Source of the DNA: Bradyrhizobium sp. AZCC 1721
GTDB taxonomy: Bacteria; Pseudomonadota; Alphaproteobacteria; Rhizobiales; Xanthobacteraceae
Assembly (NCBI RefSeq): GCF_036924715.1
Contig: NZ_JAZHSB010000001.1
Location: 1,603,001-1,667,000 of the forward strand
Length of the DNA: 64,000 nt
Direction of reading: 5' to 3'
Position numbers and translations under genes: made by a program. Below, in pieces: positions 53,099-62,218 of this stretch. The notes beneath the pieces are model-generated. The model made no database searches, was not told the DNA's origin, and worked only from the letters and a program-made list of their open reading frames with translations. How positions within the stretch are numbered: position 1 is the stretch's first letter; each line of letters begins with the position of its first letter.

Positions 53099-54889
53099 TC
53101 ACCCCTCTGGCACCCCAGCCATGCGCATGCCCTGATAGACGCGCTCGCGCCCAGCAAGGAAATTCGGATTGTCACTAAGTACGTTGACGCGCAGGCGGCG
53201 GATAGTGAAGCTTGGATCGAGCGCAAGTCCCGCTTCTGCTTCGGCCCGCGCCTCATTCAGCGCGCCGACGAGCGCCAAGGCAGCGGCGAGTTGGAAATGC
53301 GCGAGGGCGTGATTTCGGTTGGCATTGAGAGCGCGGCGCAGCCAGGCGACCGCATCGGCATCGGCGCCGAGGTTCAACTTGGCGAAGCCGACCCACATCA
53401 TCCACCGAAAGACGTTGGTATCGCGCGGAGAGAGGCGCAGCGCCTCGAGAATATGGGCCTCGGTTTCCGCGCCGCGACCCATAAAATACTTGGCGTCACC
53501 GATCCAACCATGAGCGCTGGCTAGATTTCGATCCAGCAGCAACGCCTGCTCACATTCGGCAATGCCTTGCGCCGCGCGGTTAGTTGCGATTTGGACGACG
53601 CCCAGAAGCATGTGGGCCTGTGCGTGCTGTGGTGCCATGGACAGCACTTTAGTCAATACTGTTTCGGCCGCTTCGAGGCGCGCGGCGCGGTCATCGGTCA
53701 AAAAGGCGGAGCCGCTCAGGGCATCAACCTGCGCCAGCCCGACCAGCGCCTCAATGTTTCCGGGATCGAGCGCTAGGGCCCGTTCGAAAAAGCCGCGCGC
53801 TTGCGCCATGTATCCGTGGGTAGGCCCCTTATTCAGCCAAGCCCTTCCCTGGAAATACAAATCCATCGCATCGGGATGTAGTAAGCGTTCCGATCGCCGC
53901 GCCTCAGCCTCAATGAGCTGGGTATCTAGCGTGTTGGCGAGCCGCGCTACAATTTCGTCCTGCATCTCGAACAGATCGGCGACGGGCTTATCGAACCGCT
54001 CGGCCCATAGGTGATTGCCGGTTTCGGCGTCGACTAGCTGCACGTTCACGCGAAGCCGGCTGCCGCCACGCTGTACCGACCCTTCAAGGACGTAACGAAC
54101 GTTTAAATCGTGACCGATCTGTTTGAGATCAACCGCCTTGCCTTTGTAGGTAAATGCGGTGTGTCGGCCAATGACAAAAGAGCCGCTGATGCGCGACAAG
54201 TCGGTGGTCAGGCTCTCGGTCACACCATCGACGAAGTAATCTTGCTCGGGATCAGCGCTACGGTTGGTGAACGGCAGCACAACGATGGAAAGATGAGGCG
54301 GCGAAGGCGGGTGCGGCTTGGTACCATCAGCCTGTGTCGCCGGGCTACGTCCATCCCGGACCGCCGCATAGGCTCGGACCGGGCGGGTGAGATTTTTGAG
54401 GTTCTGCTCGCCCAGATCAATGAACTCGACCGCGACCTTGCCTCGAACGTGATCGTAGACAGACGACGAGATGCAGATGCCGCCGGGCTCTGCGATGCCC
54501 TCAAGCCGCGCTGCAGTGTTAACGTCGTCTCCAAAGATGTCGTGCGGCTCGACGATGACGTCACCGATGTTAACGCCCACGCGGAAAGCAATACGCCTGT
54601 CTTCCGCCTCAGCGGTTGTAAGCTCCTTGATGCGGGTCTGGAACTGCACAGCAGCGCGGACCGCTTCGACCGCGCTTGGAAACTCCGCCAAGAACCCGTC
54701 GCCTGTATTCTTGACGATGCGGCCGCCGTGTTCGGAGATCGCGGGCGTGACACTGTCCGCGAGGAGCGCGGTCAGTTTGGCGTGGGTCGCCTCTTCGTCA
54801 TTGTGCATCAACCGCGAGTAGCCAGCCACGTCGGCGGCCAATATCGCCGACAACCTCCGCTCAACCCGGACTGGCTGCTCCTGCACCAT
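53099..54889 (-). CDS. Class III adenylate/guanylate cyclase with TPR region (1)
   Basis: 596 residues from ATG 54889. Cyclase domain about 8-180: 'LSAILAADVAGYSRLMHNDEEATHAKL' (first metal Asp), 'GRIVKNTGDGFLAEFPSAVEAVRAA' (second Asp), 'FRVGVNIGDVIVEPHDIFGDDVNTAARLEG'. Residues about 215-330 are a TolB/FlgO-like segment ('LSIVVLPFTNRSADPEQDYFVDGVTESLTTDL', 'RYVLEGSVQRGG'), and TPRs fill the remainder. Cytoplasmic signalling protein making cyclic nucleotide. Divergent from a second cyclase of identical length; the 256-bp gap carries the promoters and a dispersed repeat. The intron ends 11 nt past its stop. Confidence 0.9.
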   Translation of the reverse strand: MVQEQPVRVERRLSAILAADVAGYSRLMHNDEEATHAKLTALLADSVTPAISEHGGRIVKNTGDGFLAEFPSAVEAVRAAVQFQTRIKELTTAEAEDRRIAFRVGVNIGDVIVEPHDIFGDDVNTAARLEGIAEPGGICISSSVYDHVRGKVAVEFIDLGEQNLKNLTRPVRAYAAVRDGRSPATQADGTKPHPPSPPHLSIVVLPFTNRSADPEQDYFVDGVTESLTTDLSRISGSFVIGRHTAFTYKGKAVDLKQIGHDLNVRYVLEGSVQRGGSRLRVNVQLVDAETGNHLWAERFDKPVADLFEMQDEIVARLANTLDTQLIEAEARRSERLLHPDAMDLYFQGRAWLNKGPTHGYMAQARGFFERALALDPGNIEALVGLAQVDALSGSAFLTDDRAARLEAAETVLTKVLSMAPQHAQAHMLLGVVQIATNRAAQGIAECEQALLLDRNLASAHGWIGDAKYFMGRGAETEAHILEALRLSPRDTNVFRWMMWVGFAKLNLGADADAVAWLRRALNANRNHALAHFQLAAALALVGALNEARAEAEAGLALDPSFTIRRLRVNVLSDNPNFLAGRERVYQGMRMAGVPEG

Positions 54890-55145
54890 GGCCTGCAATC
54901 CAACCCTAGACGTGATTTTGTACAACGGGTCACATGGGATGCCCATAGGGGCCGATGTCGCATATTGGCCCGAAAGCGAAGCCCGGTCTGGCCCTTTAAT
55001 TGTCGGCTTATCGGGACAAACCGGAAGAAGCCCAACGATCTTTCGAACGGCGCCTTTTGACCCGTTTCGGACATGGGCATTGCCGGACATCGGCCCGCAA
55101 TTCTGCTATATAAGCATTCAATGTCCCCGACCCCGGGGGTGCACC
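54890..55145. promoter_or_regulatory. Divergent cyclase promoter region with dispersed repeat
   Basis: 54979-55079 matches 35009-35106, and 55062-55126 matches 46536-46606. The region contains TTGTCGGCTTATCGGG and ATTCTGCTATATAAGC; the latter has a TATATA-like -10 about 40 nt upstream of TTG 55146. It must hold promoters for both cyclase genes. No known operator is recognised. Confidence 0.5.
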
Positions 55146-56936
55146 TTGAGCGGCGAGTACGTAGAGCGGCGACTGGCGGCTATTCTGGCGGCGGATGTCG
55201 CGGGCTCTTGCCGCTTGATAGGGATCGACGAAGAAGGCACGCTGGCGCAACTGAAAGCTCTTAGAAAGACGCTTTTTGATCCCAAAATCAGTGAGCATCG
55301 CGGGCGCATCGTCAAGAATACGGGGGACGGCGCGCTCATCGAGTTCGGCAGCGTCGTAGATGCCGTACGCTGCGCCGTCGAAATTCAGCGCGGCATGGCC
55401 GAACGAAATACTGACGTGCCACAGGACAAGCGGATCGAATTTCGCATCGGCATTCACGTCGGTGATATTATCATCGCAGACGATGATATCTTTGGTGATG
55501 GGGTCAATATTGCGGTGCGTCTCGAAGGGATCGCAGAACCGGGCGGTTTCAGCATTTCGGACGACGCTCACCGGCAAGTTCGTGGCAAGGTAGATATCAC
55601 CTTTGAGGCTATAGGTTCGCAACCCCTGAAGAATATCGCCGAACCGATGCGGGTCTGGCGCGTGCGCATGGGCCCAAGCTCTTCGCCGGCAACGGTAACA
55701 AAACCGCCGACCGAGACTGCGCAGCCGCTTGCTCTCGCCGACAAACCCTCCATCGCAGTGCTGCCGTTTGAGAACATGAGCCGCGATCCGGAACAGGAAT
55801 ATTTCGCCGACGGCATGGTCGAGGACATCATTACCGGACTGTCGCGGTCCAAATCGCTTTTCGTCATCGCGCGACACTCCACCTTTACTTACAAAGGCAA
55901 AGCCATCGATATCAAGCAGGTCGGGCGTGACCTTGGCGTTCGCTATGTGCTGGAGGGCAGTGTGCGCAAGGCTGGCAATCGCGTTCGAATTACCGGGCAG
56001 CTGATCAATGCTGCAACAGGAGCGCATCTTTGGGCGGACCGGTTCGACAGCCAGCTTGAAGATATTTTCGATCTGCAGGATCGGGTGACGAACAGCGTGA
56101 TCGGCGCAATCTCCCCTCAGCTTGAACGCGCCGAAATCGAGCGCTCCCAGCGCAAACCGACCGAAAGCCTTCAGGCCTACGACTATTACCTTCGCGCGCT
56201 CGCTTGCTATTATAAGTTCACCGGAGACGCGAACGTTGAAGCACTCAAGCTCACCAAAATAGCCAGCGGCCTCGATCCCGAATTCGCCGCGGCATACGCG
56301 CTCGGCGCTATTTGCTATGTACCAAGGAAAAGTTTCGGCTGGAGAATCGATGCTGCTGCCCACGGAACAGCTGAAGCCCGGCGGCTCGCAAGGCGGGCGA
56401 TCGAACTCGATAAGGACGATCCAACGGTGCTTGCAATGGCCGGATTTGCGCTCGCTTACGTAGTGGGTGAGGTCGAGGAGGGCGCAGCCCTTGTCTCGCG
56501 AGCGACAAGTCTAAACCCAAATCTGGCTATCGCACGAAATTGGAGGGGGTGGGCCCACCTTTGGCTCGGTGACGTAGATGCTGCGATCGAGCAATTGCAG
56601 GCCGCCTTGCGTTTGAGCCCGCTGGATCCACAGATCTTCACTATCCAGACCGGGCTGGCCTTTGCTCATTTTTTCGCCGGCCACATCGCAGACGCCACAT
56701 CATGGGCAACAACTGCTGTCCGGCAGCAACGAACTTTTTTTACCGCACAATTTATTCTGGCGGCATGCCATGCGATGTCTGGACGGGTTGAGGAAGCACA
56801 AGAGGACTGTGCGCGCTTAATGCAACTGTACCCGACCCTAAGCATTTCCAAAATCAGGGACAGGACCCCATTCCGCAGGACGGAAGATATCGAAAGATTG
56901 GCGCAAGCTTTCCGGATCGCGGGGATGCCGGAATGA
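55146..56936 (+). CDS. Class III adenylate/guanylate cyclase with TPR region (2)
   Basis: 596 residues from TTG 55146, chosen because 'SGEYVERRLAAILAADVAG' is the family N-terminus; the frame is open further upstream into the repeat. Cyclase domain: 'AADVAGSCRLIGIDEEGTLAQL' (first Asp), 'IVKNTGDGALIEFGSVVDAV' (second Asp), 'FRIGIHVGDIIIADDDIFGDGVNIAVRLEG'. Then 'PSIAVLPFENMSRDPEQEYFADGMVEDIITGLSR', 'GVRYVLEGSVRKAGNRVRITGQLI' and TPR-like helices. Same architecture as the divergent cyclase (1), so the pair may be paralogues or heterodimer partners. Shares its 5' repeat with an orphan copy at 46536. Confidence 0.9.
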   Translation: MSGEYVERRLAAILAADVAGSCRLIGIDEEGTLAQLKALRKTLFDPKISEHRGRIVKNTGDGALIEFGSVVDAVRCAVEIQRGMAERNTDVPQDKRIEFRIGIHVGDIIIADDDIFGDGVNIAVRLEGIAEPGGFSISDDAHRQVRGKVDITFEAIGSQPLKNIAEPMRVWRVRMGPSSSPATVTKPPTETAQPLALADKPSIAVLPFENMSRDPEQEYFADGMVEDIITGLSRSKSLFVIARHSTFTYKGKAIDIKQVGRDLGVRYVLEGSVRKAGNRVRITGQLINAATGAHLWADRFDSQLEDIFDLQDRVTNSVIGAISPQLERAEIERSQRKPTESLQAYDYYLRALACYYKFTGDANVEALKLTKIASGLDPEFAAAYALGAICYVPRKSFGWRIDAAAHGTAEARRLARRAIELDKDDPTVLAMAGFALAYVVGEVEEGAALVSRATSLNPNLAIARNWRGWAHLWLGDVDAAIEQLQAALRLSPLDPQIFTIQTGLAFAHFFAGHIADATSWATTAVRQQRTFFTAQFILAACHAMSGRVEEAQEDCARLMQLYPTLSISKIRDRTPFRRTEDIERLAQAFRIAGMPE

Positions 56937-57034
56937 CCGCTATTGGCCCTTTTCGGACCTGACAGGCCGGACTGACGAGGTCCGTCTATGGGGGCAAAGC
57001 AGACCTTACCGATGCCGTCGCCGAATTCCGAAAA

Positions 57035-57648
57035 TGACCCTGGCTGTGTGAAAACGCCGTGCCGCTGTTATGATTCTCCCGTGGTTCTAGGGGGATCGAT
57101 GAGGCGCTTCGTTGAGGAGGCCGATCGTGGGCAATGGACGCTACTGCCCGAGTGCCTCGATGATTTCATTGACGAGAGCAACCCCGTCCGCGTGATCGAC
57201 GTGTTTGTCGGTGCGCTCGATTTGGCGGAGATGAGCTTTGAAGGAGTGGAGCCGGCGGCGACTGATCGGCCCTCGTACCATCCCTCGGTTCTGCTTAAGC
57301 TTTACATTTACGGCTATCTGAACCGGGTGCAGTCGAGCCGCCGGCTCGAACGAGAAGCCGGACGCAATGTCGAGGTGATGTGGCTGCTGGGTCGGCTCGC
57401 TCCTGATCACAAGACGATCCCGGACTTCCGGAAGGATAACGGCTTGGCGCTTCGCAAGGTCTGTACGCGCTTCGTCGAACTCTGCCGCGAAATGGGGCTT
57501 CTTGCGACGGCGAACGTCGCCATCGATGACAGCAAGTTCAAGGCCGTGAATAATCGGGACAGGAACTTCACAAAGGCGAAGGTGCAACGGCGGCGTGCTC
57601 AGCTTGAGGAGAGCGTCGCTCGCTATCTGAGCCAGCTTGACCCTTCCG
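57035..57648 (+). mobile_element. IS1182-type element, copy 2, 3' truncated
   Basis: Begins with the same terminal repeat as the complete copy (TGACCCTGGCTGTGTG at 57035). The transposase starts at ATG 57099 and is about 95% identical in its first 180 codons to the one at 45033. Changes include Gly to Asp at the catalytic segment (AIDDSKF versus AIDGSKF). At about 57648 the similarity stops inside the coiled coil ('YLSQLD'), and unrelated sequence follows. Right end and catalytic Glu are missing. Confidence 0.88.
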
Positions 57649-58015
57649 GTCGCCAGTTCGCGGTTGAGTTCGCCCAGCGCCTTCAGCATGGCGAAACCCT
57701 CCCGGGTACCGAGTTCGAAGCGGGGCAATCTGGATACGCAGGGGCGGGCGAAGGTCGAACGCGCCGTGGCCGCAGCTATGCGTGGATCAGGCATCTCGTA
57801 CGATCTGATCTATGCGAACGATCTCACTCCCGAGCGGCTTAAGGAGTTCGAACGCGGGACATGAAGTGTGGGGCACCTGCGCGACCTTCGCTGTCACCGC
57901 CTCGGTCCTGGCGAACCTTGCCGGGCATCCTGCTCGTATTGTCCAGGACGGGCCGGACCATGTCGTAGCGGTTGCGGATCGCTGGCTGTTCGATGCGCGG
58001 CGAGATGCCCCGTAA
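57649..58015 (+). pseudogene. Unassigned gene tails after the IS break
   Basis: One frame ends 'QGRAKVERAVAAAMRGSGISYDLIYANDLTPERLKEFERGT' with TGA 57862-57864, clearly a protein C-terminus. An overlapping later frame carries 'GTCATFAVTASVLANLAGHPARIVQDGPDHVVAVADRWLFDARRDAP' to a stop at 58013-58015, with Cys and His that could be catalytic. Neither product is recognised, and neither has a start of its own. They are probably two broken genes joined here. Confidence 0.45.
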
Positions 58016-58335
58016 CAGCCGAATCCGTGATTTCGGACCTTTTCCAAATTTTGGTTGGTGGTTCTGATAGCTTCCGCAGGCCCGCCCCGCGATGTGCATA
58101 AGCCACTGAAAAGACGTCGGAAAAACGTGTTTGCCGGAGGCTTATCTGGCTAGTGCGTTGCGGGTGGATGAAATAACCATTGGTGTCGGATGAATTGTCA
58201 AAGAGGATTTGCCAACGTGCAAACCCGATGGCGGTAGGTTGGTGCGTTGTTAGCGGTTGACGGGCTCTGCCAGACTTTACTGTGCACGCATCGACCTATT
58301 CTGAGGGTCAGGTAGTTTGGGATTTGGAGGTTGCC
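58016..58335. other. Upstream region of the unrecognised cassette
   Basis: About 320 bp with lower GC than its neighbours and no supported gene. It would contain the promoter of the cassette; GGATTTGGAGG marks the ribosome binding site of the first gene. Confidence 0.4.
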
Positions 58336-58554
58336 GTGAAGAAGGCGGTTACAAAGCGGAGGGACAAGGAGTCCCCCAGGCCAAAGCTGAATGTCGGCTT
58401 GGCCAACGTGCTCGCTCAGTCGGAAACTGTGTCCAGGGCGTTCGGCCCTAGGTTGGGTTTCATCTTGGTGCTGGCCACCGTTCTAGCGGCGGCCGCGGTC
58501 AGTGCAACGAGCTTGTTCCTGTTGGCAAAGGGTGTAGGGCACGTCCTAGGATGA
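58336..58554 (+). CDS. Small membrane protein, first gene of the cassette
   Basis: 72 residues from GTG 58336 with GGAGG 5 nt upstream (another GTG at 58282 is less well placed). Basic N-terminus ('VKKAVTKRRDKESPRPKLNVGLANVLAQSETVSRAFGPRLG') and one C-terminal membrane helix ('FILVLATVLAAAAVSATSLFLLAKGVGHVLG'). No known family. 61 bp before the next gene in the same direction. In a defence context a one-span membrane protein could be an effector or an anchor; this is speculation. Confidence 0.6.
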   Translation: MKKAVTKRRDKESPRPKLNVGLANVLAQSETVSRAFGPRLGFILVLATVLAAAAVSATSLFLLAKGVGHVLG

Positions 58555-58615
58555 GTGTGAACCACATAGCCTGATAGGTTGTATGGGTGATTTGCTGCAG
58601 ATCATGGACTAACCG

Positions 58616-59410
58616 ATGGCAAAGCCGAAAGACGTGAACCTCCGGGACTTTTTGACGAACAGCAATCTGGCTGCCCCAAAAAGTCCTCCATGGATTCACA
58701 GCACGGCCTCAAGCCGGCTGATTCCGATCCTAAAGGAAGAAAAGCTTCTCGCCGTCAAATGCAACGTCTTCAAGGGCGAAAAGCTCTGTTATCTGTTCGT
58801 CGGCCGCGCTGCCTATAAGGGCAGGGACGCGCTGAACCCCGAACCGTGGCAGCTACCGTCCGTGTTCGTCATGAGGTTCAACACCCCGCCACCACTGAAA
58901 CGGATTCATCCCTTCGACACAGGGGCTTTCGACAGGGGGCGGATGCCCGACTACCTGACGACGTTCAAATTGGATGATTTTAATGTCGGCACCGACCAGG
59001 ACCAGATCGGAAGGCTGATTTCTCTCTATTTCGAAACACCGCGGCGGTACGTCGACCGGGACGCAAACGACCAAAAGAAGCTAAAAGACGAGCATTTGCT
59101 TACCATGAGCCATGCAAAGGTGCTGGCGGTGGCGAAACTGTACAAGGAGGGCTCGACCAAAAACTACGACGACCGGGCGGCGGCTATCGAGCTTCAAGTC
59201 GAAGAGGACATTCCACTGAAGAAGGAAAACCTGCTGGGTGTCGTCGTTCCGGAAGAATACATGCGTACGCCTGGCGTCAGGGAATCCCTGAAAGACCTGA
59301 CGAAAGTGGTTGAGACCTATCGGTTGCTGCCACTGAGCATCAGCCAACATTACGGCCTGATCTATGATTGCGTGGAGCAGGTCTACAAGCGGGCAGGCAT
59401 CAACCTTTGA
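58616..59410 (+). CDS. Unrecognised protein, possible ADP-ribosyltransferase-like fold
   Basis: 264 residues. An early 'PWIHSTASSRLIPILKEEKLLA' (H-x-T ... ILxExxL), then 'LCYLFVGRAAYKGRD', 'FVMRFNTPPPLKRIHPFDTGAF' and a late 'RAAAIELQVEEDIPLKKENLLGVVVPEEYM'. The order His, Tyr, Glu and the short 'AIELQ..IPL..LLGVVVP' segment recall DarT-like ADP-ribosyltransferases, where a His near the start and a Glu near the end shape the NAD site. This is motif reading only. It is co-directional with, and 12 nt from, the next gene. ATG 58616. Alternative: a family with no enzymatic activity. Confidence 0.65.
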   Translation: MAKPKDVNLRDFLTNSNLAAPKSPPWIHSTASSRLIPILKEEKLLAVKCNVFKGEKLCYLFVGRAAYKGRDALNPEPWQLPSVFVMRFNTPPPLKRIHPFDTGAFDRGRMPDYLTTFKLDDFNVGTDQDQIGRLISLYFETPRRYVDRDANDQKKLKDEHLLTMSHAKVLAVAKLYKEGSTKNYDDRAAAIELQVEEDIPLKKENLLGVVVPEEYMRTPGVRESLKDLTKVVETYRLLPLSISQHYGLIYDCVEQVYKRAGINL

Positions 59411-59421
59411 CCCCCGACGCT

Positions 59422-60618
59422 ATGTCAGTCTCCGCTGCAATTCGACTGTCGCCGGTCGACTCTATTGGCGTGTCCGTCTTCTTGGCCGGCAATTCGATGT
59501 ACCTTCCTGAAATGGACGCTGACTTCAATATCAGCCGCTTCCTGCACTTCGAGAACGAAGACGGTTACGAGCTGACATCCCTGATTCCCGACGCCTACCG
59601 ACAGCAGATGTTCCGCATCGGAGATCCTGCACCCATTATCTTCTGGGTAGACCAAGCGCCCTACATCGTGGAAGGCGACGCGGAGAAAGCGAAGCTGGAT
59701 GAAATCTTCGGCATCAGGGCGCGGACGCATCCCGTTCTGAAAGACCTCGGCGGGATGCTGCACGACGCACGCACGGGAGTTTTCAAGCGCCAGCAGGAGG
59801 AGTGGCTCGCCAAGGAACTGGAGGTGTCTTACGGCGACGTGTTCCTGGAGCCGCCAAGCCGGACCAAGTATTGGATACACCGCTACAGGGTTGCCCTCGA
59901 AAACGCCCGCCAGCTCACACAACCGCCGCATCCGATCGATGTGCGCCTGCGAAGGGCGTCCACGGAATGGCTGGAGAAGTTCGCCACCAAGGCTGAGCTG
60001 CCGATGATAGCATCACTGCTGGGTGAGGCCTCGCAAGGCATTTACTCGGTTCGCCAAATCACTGAAATCATGTTCGCCTATCTCAGCAACAAGCTGTCGA
60101 CCGCGCGTTCCGCCGAAATTAACAAAATCGCCGCTGACGAGACCATCGGGGCTCTGTTCGCTCACGGCATGTATGAGTTCTACATTGAGAACGGCTGGCC
60201 CAACGCGCCGTTCAACTACGCCAAGCTGGACTTCGTTGAAGTGATGAAGCAGCGGTTGGCACAGGGGAAGGAAAGCGGGACGTGGGAGGTGGCTCGTCAG
60301 CTCTCGAAGGTCCTATTTGGCGACAGGGACGCCCCGACTGAAGTGGATGATGTGGCGCTCATGTACATCAGGCCGATCCTCGGCACCTATAAGAGCCTGC
60401 TGGGTGAGGCAGAGAGTAGGTACGCCTACAACGGCATGAAGTTTACCAGTGAGGGGCTGCTGGACCACTCAAGGGCAATAGTCGACTGCTTCGACCGCAT
60501 TCAGGAACTGGGCTGTATCATGAATGGCGATGACCGCAAGAACGGCTCGATGATGGATGGCCGCTTCCAAGTCGATCAGGATCAGGTCAAATGGTATCGG
60601 GAATACTTGGAAAGCTGA
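59422..60618 (+). CDS. Unrecognised 398-residue protein, third gene of the cassette
   Basis: 398 residues from ATG 59422, 11 nt after the stop of the preceding gene; longer starts (TTG 59368, TTG 59407) overlap it. Soluble and mostly helical in the second half ('IASLLGEASQGIYSVRQITEIMFAYLSNKLS', 'YRREY-like KWYREYLES' end). N-terminal part 'SVSAAIRLSPVDSIGVSVFLAGNSMYLPEMDADFNISRFLHFENEDGYELTSLIPDAYRQ' looks beta-rich. No known motif, cysteine cluster or nucleotide-binding loop is seen. Tight spacing to the ADP-ribosyltransferase-like gene indicates a functional pair. Confidence 0.7.
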   Translation: MSVSAAIRLSPVDSIGVSVFLAGNSMYLPEMDADFNISRFLHFENEDGYELTSLIPDAYRQQMFRIGDPAPIIFWVDQAPYIVEGDAEKAKLDEIFGIRARTHPVLKDLGGMLHDARTGVFKRQQEEWLAKELEVSYGDVFLEPPSRTKYWIHRYRVALENARQLTQPPHPIDVRLRRASTEWLEKFATKAELPMIASLLGEASQGIYSVRQITEIMFAYLSNKLSTARSAEINKIAADETIGALFAHGMYEFYIENGWPNAPFNYAKLDFVEVMKQRLAQGKESGTWEVARQLSKVLFGDRDAPTEVDDVALMYIRPILGTYKSLLGEAESRYAYNGMKFTSEGLLDHSRAIVDCFDRIQELGCIMNGDDRKNGSMMDGRFQVDQDQVKWYREYLES

Positions 60619-60811
60619 GGCGGCCTCAGTGGCAGGGTACAGAGAGTAGATCTCGCACGTGCGCCTCACGCGCCGCGCCACAGAATGTCGCAGGGTAACG
60701 TAGGGTAACATAGAGTGCGATCGCCGGAGACATCTCGCGCCCCCATGCGCCGCGCTGCACCGACGGACAAAACATCGAAAAAATGGCCGTCCGAGCATTG
60801 CTAGGCAAGAG
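60619..60811. other. Intergenic stretch with tandem-like motif
   Basis: A GGCCGCC-family half (GAGGCGGCCTCAG) follows the preceding stop. GGGTAACGTAGGGTAACATAG at about 60696 is a short imperfect direct repeat. No gene. Confidence 0.4.
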
Positions 60812-60838
60812 AAAACCCCGCCGTCTCCGGCGGGGTTT
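60812..60838. terminator. Strong intrinsic terminator
   Basis: AAAACCCCGCCG, TCT, then CGGCGGGGTTT: a perfect GC-rich stem with A-run on one side and T-run on the other, so it works in both directions. It lies between the cassette and the recombinase remnant. Confidence 0.85.
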
Positions 60839-60960
60839 CATGTTCTTTTTGGAGGTAGCTACCTTTTGGCCGGGTAGAAAATTCTTCCAATGGATATCCA
60901 AGGTTACCTAAGTGGACACGAAAACACGCTGGATGGGCAACTTGGGCTGATCGCGTCGGC

Positions 60961-61621
60961 GCACTGTCATCCGGGCCTTGCACCGCTTCCTTGTGGCTGA
61001 GGGCCTCGCCTCCGAAGATCCAACGACCCAGCTTGCCCCTATGCGCCGGCGGCGACGCATTCCCACGGCACTGTCGGTCGAAGAAGTCGGGCGACTCCTA
61101 GACACGGCACATCAGGCGGCGAACTGCGCATCCGGGGGCTGTACAAGCAGGCGAGTTACGCGCGCAGGGCCGCATTGCTGGAAACGCTCTACGCCTCGGG
61201 AATGCGAATCAGCGAGGCCGTCCGCCTTCCTGCCCAGGCGGCACTCACCAAGTCCGCGCATCTGTTGATTAGGGATAGGGACGACAAGGAGCGCATCGTA
61301 CCGCTGCATAAGACCGCGCTCGAAGCAATCGGCCTTTGGCGGCGGCTGGCCAATGAATACGGTACGAAGTCCGGCACCTGGCTCTTCCACTCAGTTCGCG
61401 ACGGAAAAAAGCATCTGACATCACGAGCGGCAGAATTCGAAGTCAAGGAGGCCGCCATCGTCGCCGGCCTGAACAGGCCCGATCTCGTCACACCACGGGT
61501 TCTTCGGCACGCGTTCGCCACACACATGCTTGCCAACGGAGCCGACATGCGCGTGGTGCAGACGCTCTTGGGGCATGCCGATCTCGAGACCACCGAGATC
61601 TACACCCATGTCCAGCTGTAA
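60961..61621 (+). pseudogene. XerD-like tyrosine recombinase, degenerate
   Basis: Recombinase text continues through two frames: 'RALHRFLVAEGLASEDPTTQLAPMRRRRRIPTALSVEEVGRLLDTAHQAA', then after a frame change near 61125 'GLYKQASYARRAALLETLYASGMRISEAVRLP', 'LIRDRDDKERIVPLHKTALEAI', 'LVTPRVLRHAFATHMLANGADMRVVQTLLGHADLETTEIYTHVQL'. The first catalytic Arg (SGMRISE), the Arg-His box (RHAFATH), the late His/Gly (LLGHAD) and the Tyr (IYTHV) are retained. The His that normally precedes LRH (HxLRH) is Arg here. The N-terminal SAM-like part is missing and the last about 15 residues of XerD are absent. Probably inactive. Confidence 0.85.
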
Positions 61622-61828
61622 TGCAGGGATCGGGCTCTAGAATCTGAAGGGGGATTCGCCGGAGCGGGAGCAGGGCACGGTTAAGTGCGCGACGAAACCC
61701 CGCGCCGCAGCACTCAACATGCGAGGCGACCGCCAGCGACTTCAACGAGCGGGAGACGAGGGCGTTTCCGCGGGGAAGTGGCACGATCCGCGAAAGCCGT
61801 ACCTTATGTGCGCGCTGTGGGCCCGGTG
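61622..61828. other. Intergenic stretch
   Basis: About 200 bp of GC-rich DNA without a supported gene or hairpin. Confidence 0.4.
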
Positions 61829-62218
61829 CTAGGGCGTCCGCACCTTGATGCCGCCAAGAGCGTTGGCGGTTTTCGCGAAATCCTGGTCGAAGCTGATGAA
61901 GGCCTCACAGCCTTCCGCCTTGGCCAGATGCAGGCCATCTGCAAAGTCCATGCCTTGCCTTATCCAGCCCAGCGCCTTCGCTGCGGCGGTAGCATCTTCC
62001 AGACTCACGCGCGGCAGCCCCGCGAAATCGGAGAGGGCCTTGGCGCACTGGGCAGCGGAAAACCCATAGACGCTGCGCAGCGCCCACTCGGTCTCCAACA
62101 GCACTGTGGTGCAGACGAAGACGTCATTGTTGTCGATCAGCCTGCGTGCCGGGGCAGCCTGTCCGGGATCGTCGCCCACCAGATAGCGGACGATGAGATT
62201 AGTATCGATTGCGAGCAT
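61829..62218 (-). CDS. PIN-domain toxin (VapC-like)
   Basis: 129 residues from ATG 62218. PIN fold with conserved acids: MLAIDTNLIVRYLV (Asp5), 'VLLETEWALRS' (Glu near residue 43) and 'MDFADGLHLAKAEGCEAFISFDQDFAK' (Asp near residues 92 and 109). Such enzymes are Mg2+-dependent ribonucleases that cut tRNA or rRNA. Its start overlaps the end of the AbrB-type antitoxin gene by 20 bp. Likely a chromosomal or island-borne toxin-antitoxin module. Confidence 0.92.
   Translation of the reverse strand: MLAIDTNLIVRYLVGDDPGQAAPARRLIDNNDVFVCTTVLLETEWALRSVYGFSAAQCAKALSDFAGLPRVSLEDATAAAKALGWIRQGMDFADGLHLAKAEGCEAFISFDQDFAKTANALGGIKVRTP

Noticed and set aside
55008..56363. Minus-strand open frame of 451 codons
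   Set aside because: Antisense to the second cyclase; the plus-strand frame has clear cyclase motifs.
60961..61621. Intact XerD gene
   Set aside because: The frame changes near 61125, the HxLRH box has Arg in place of His, and both ends are short, so it is listed as a pseudogene.
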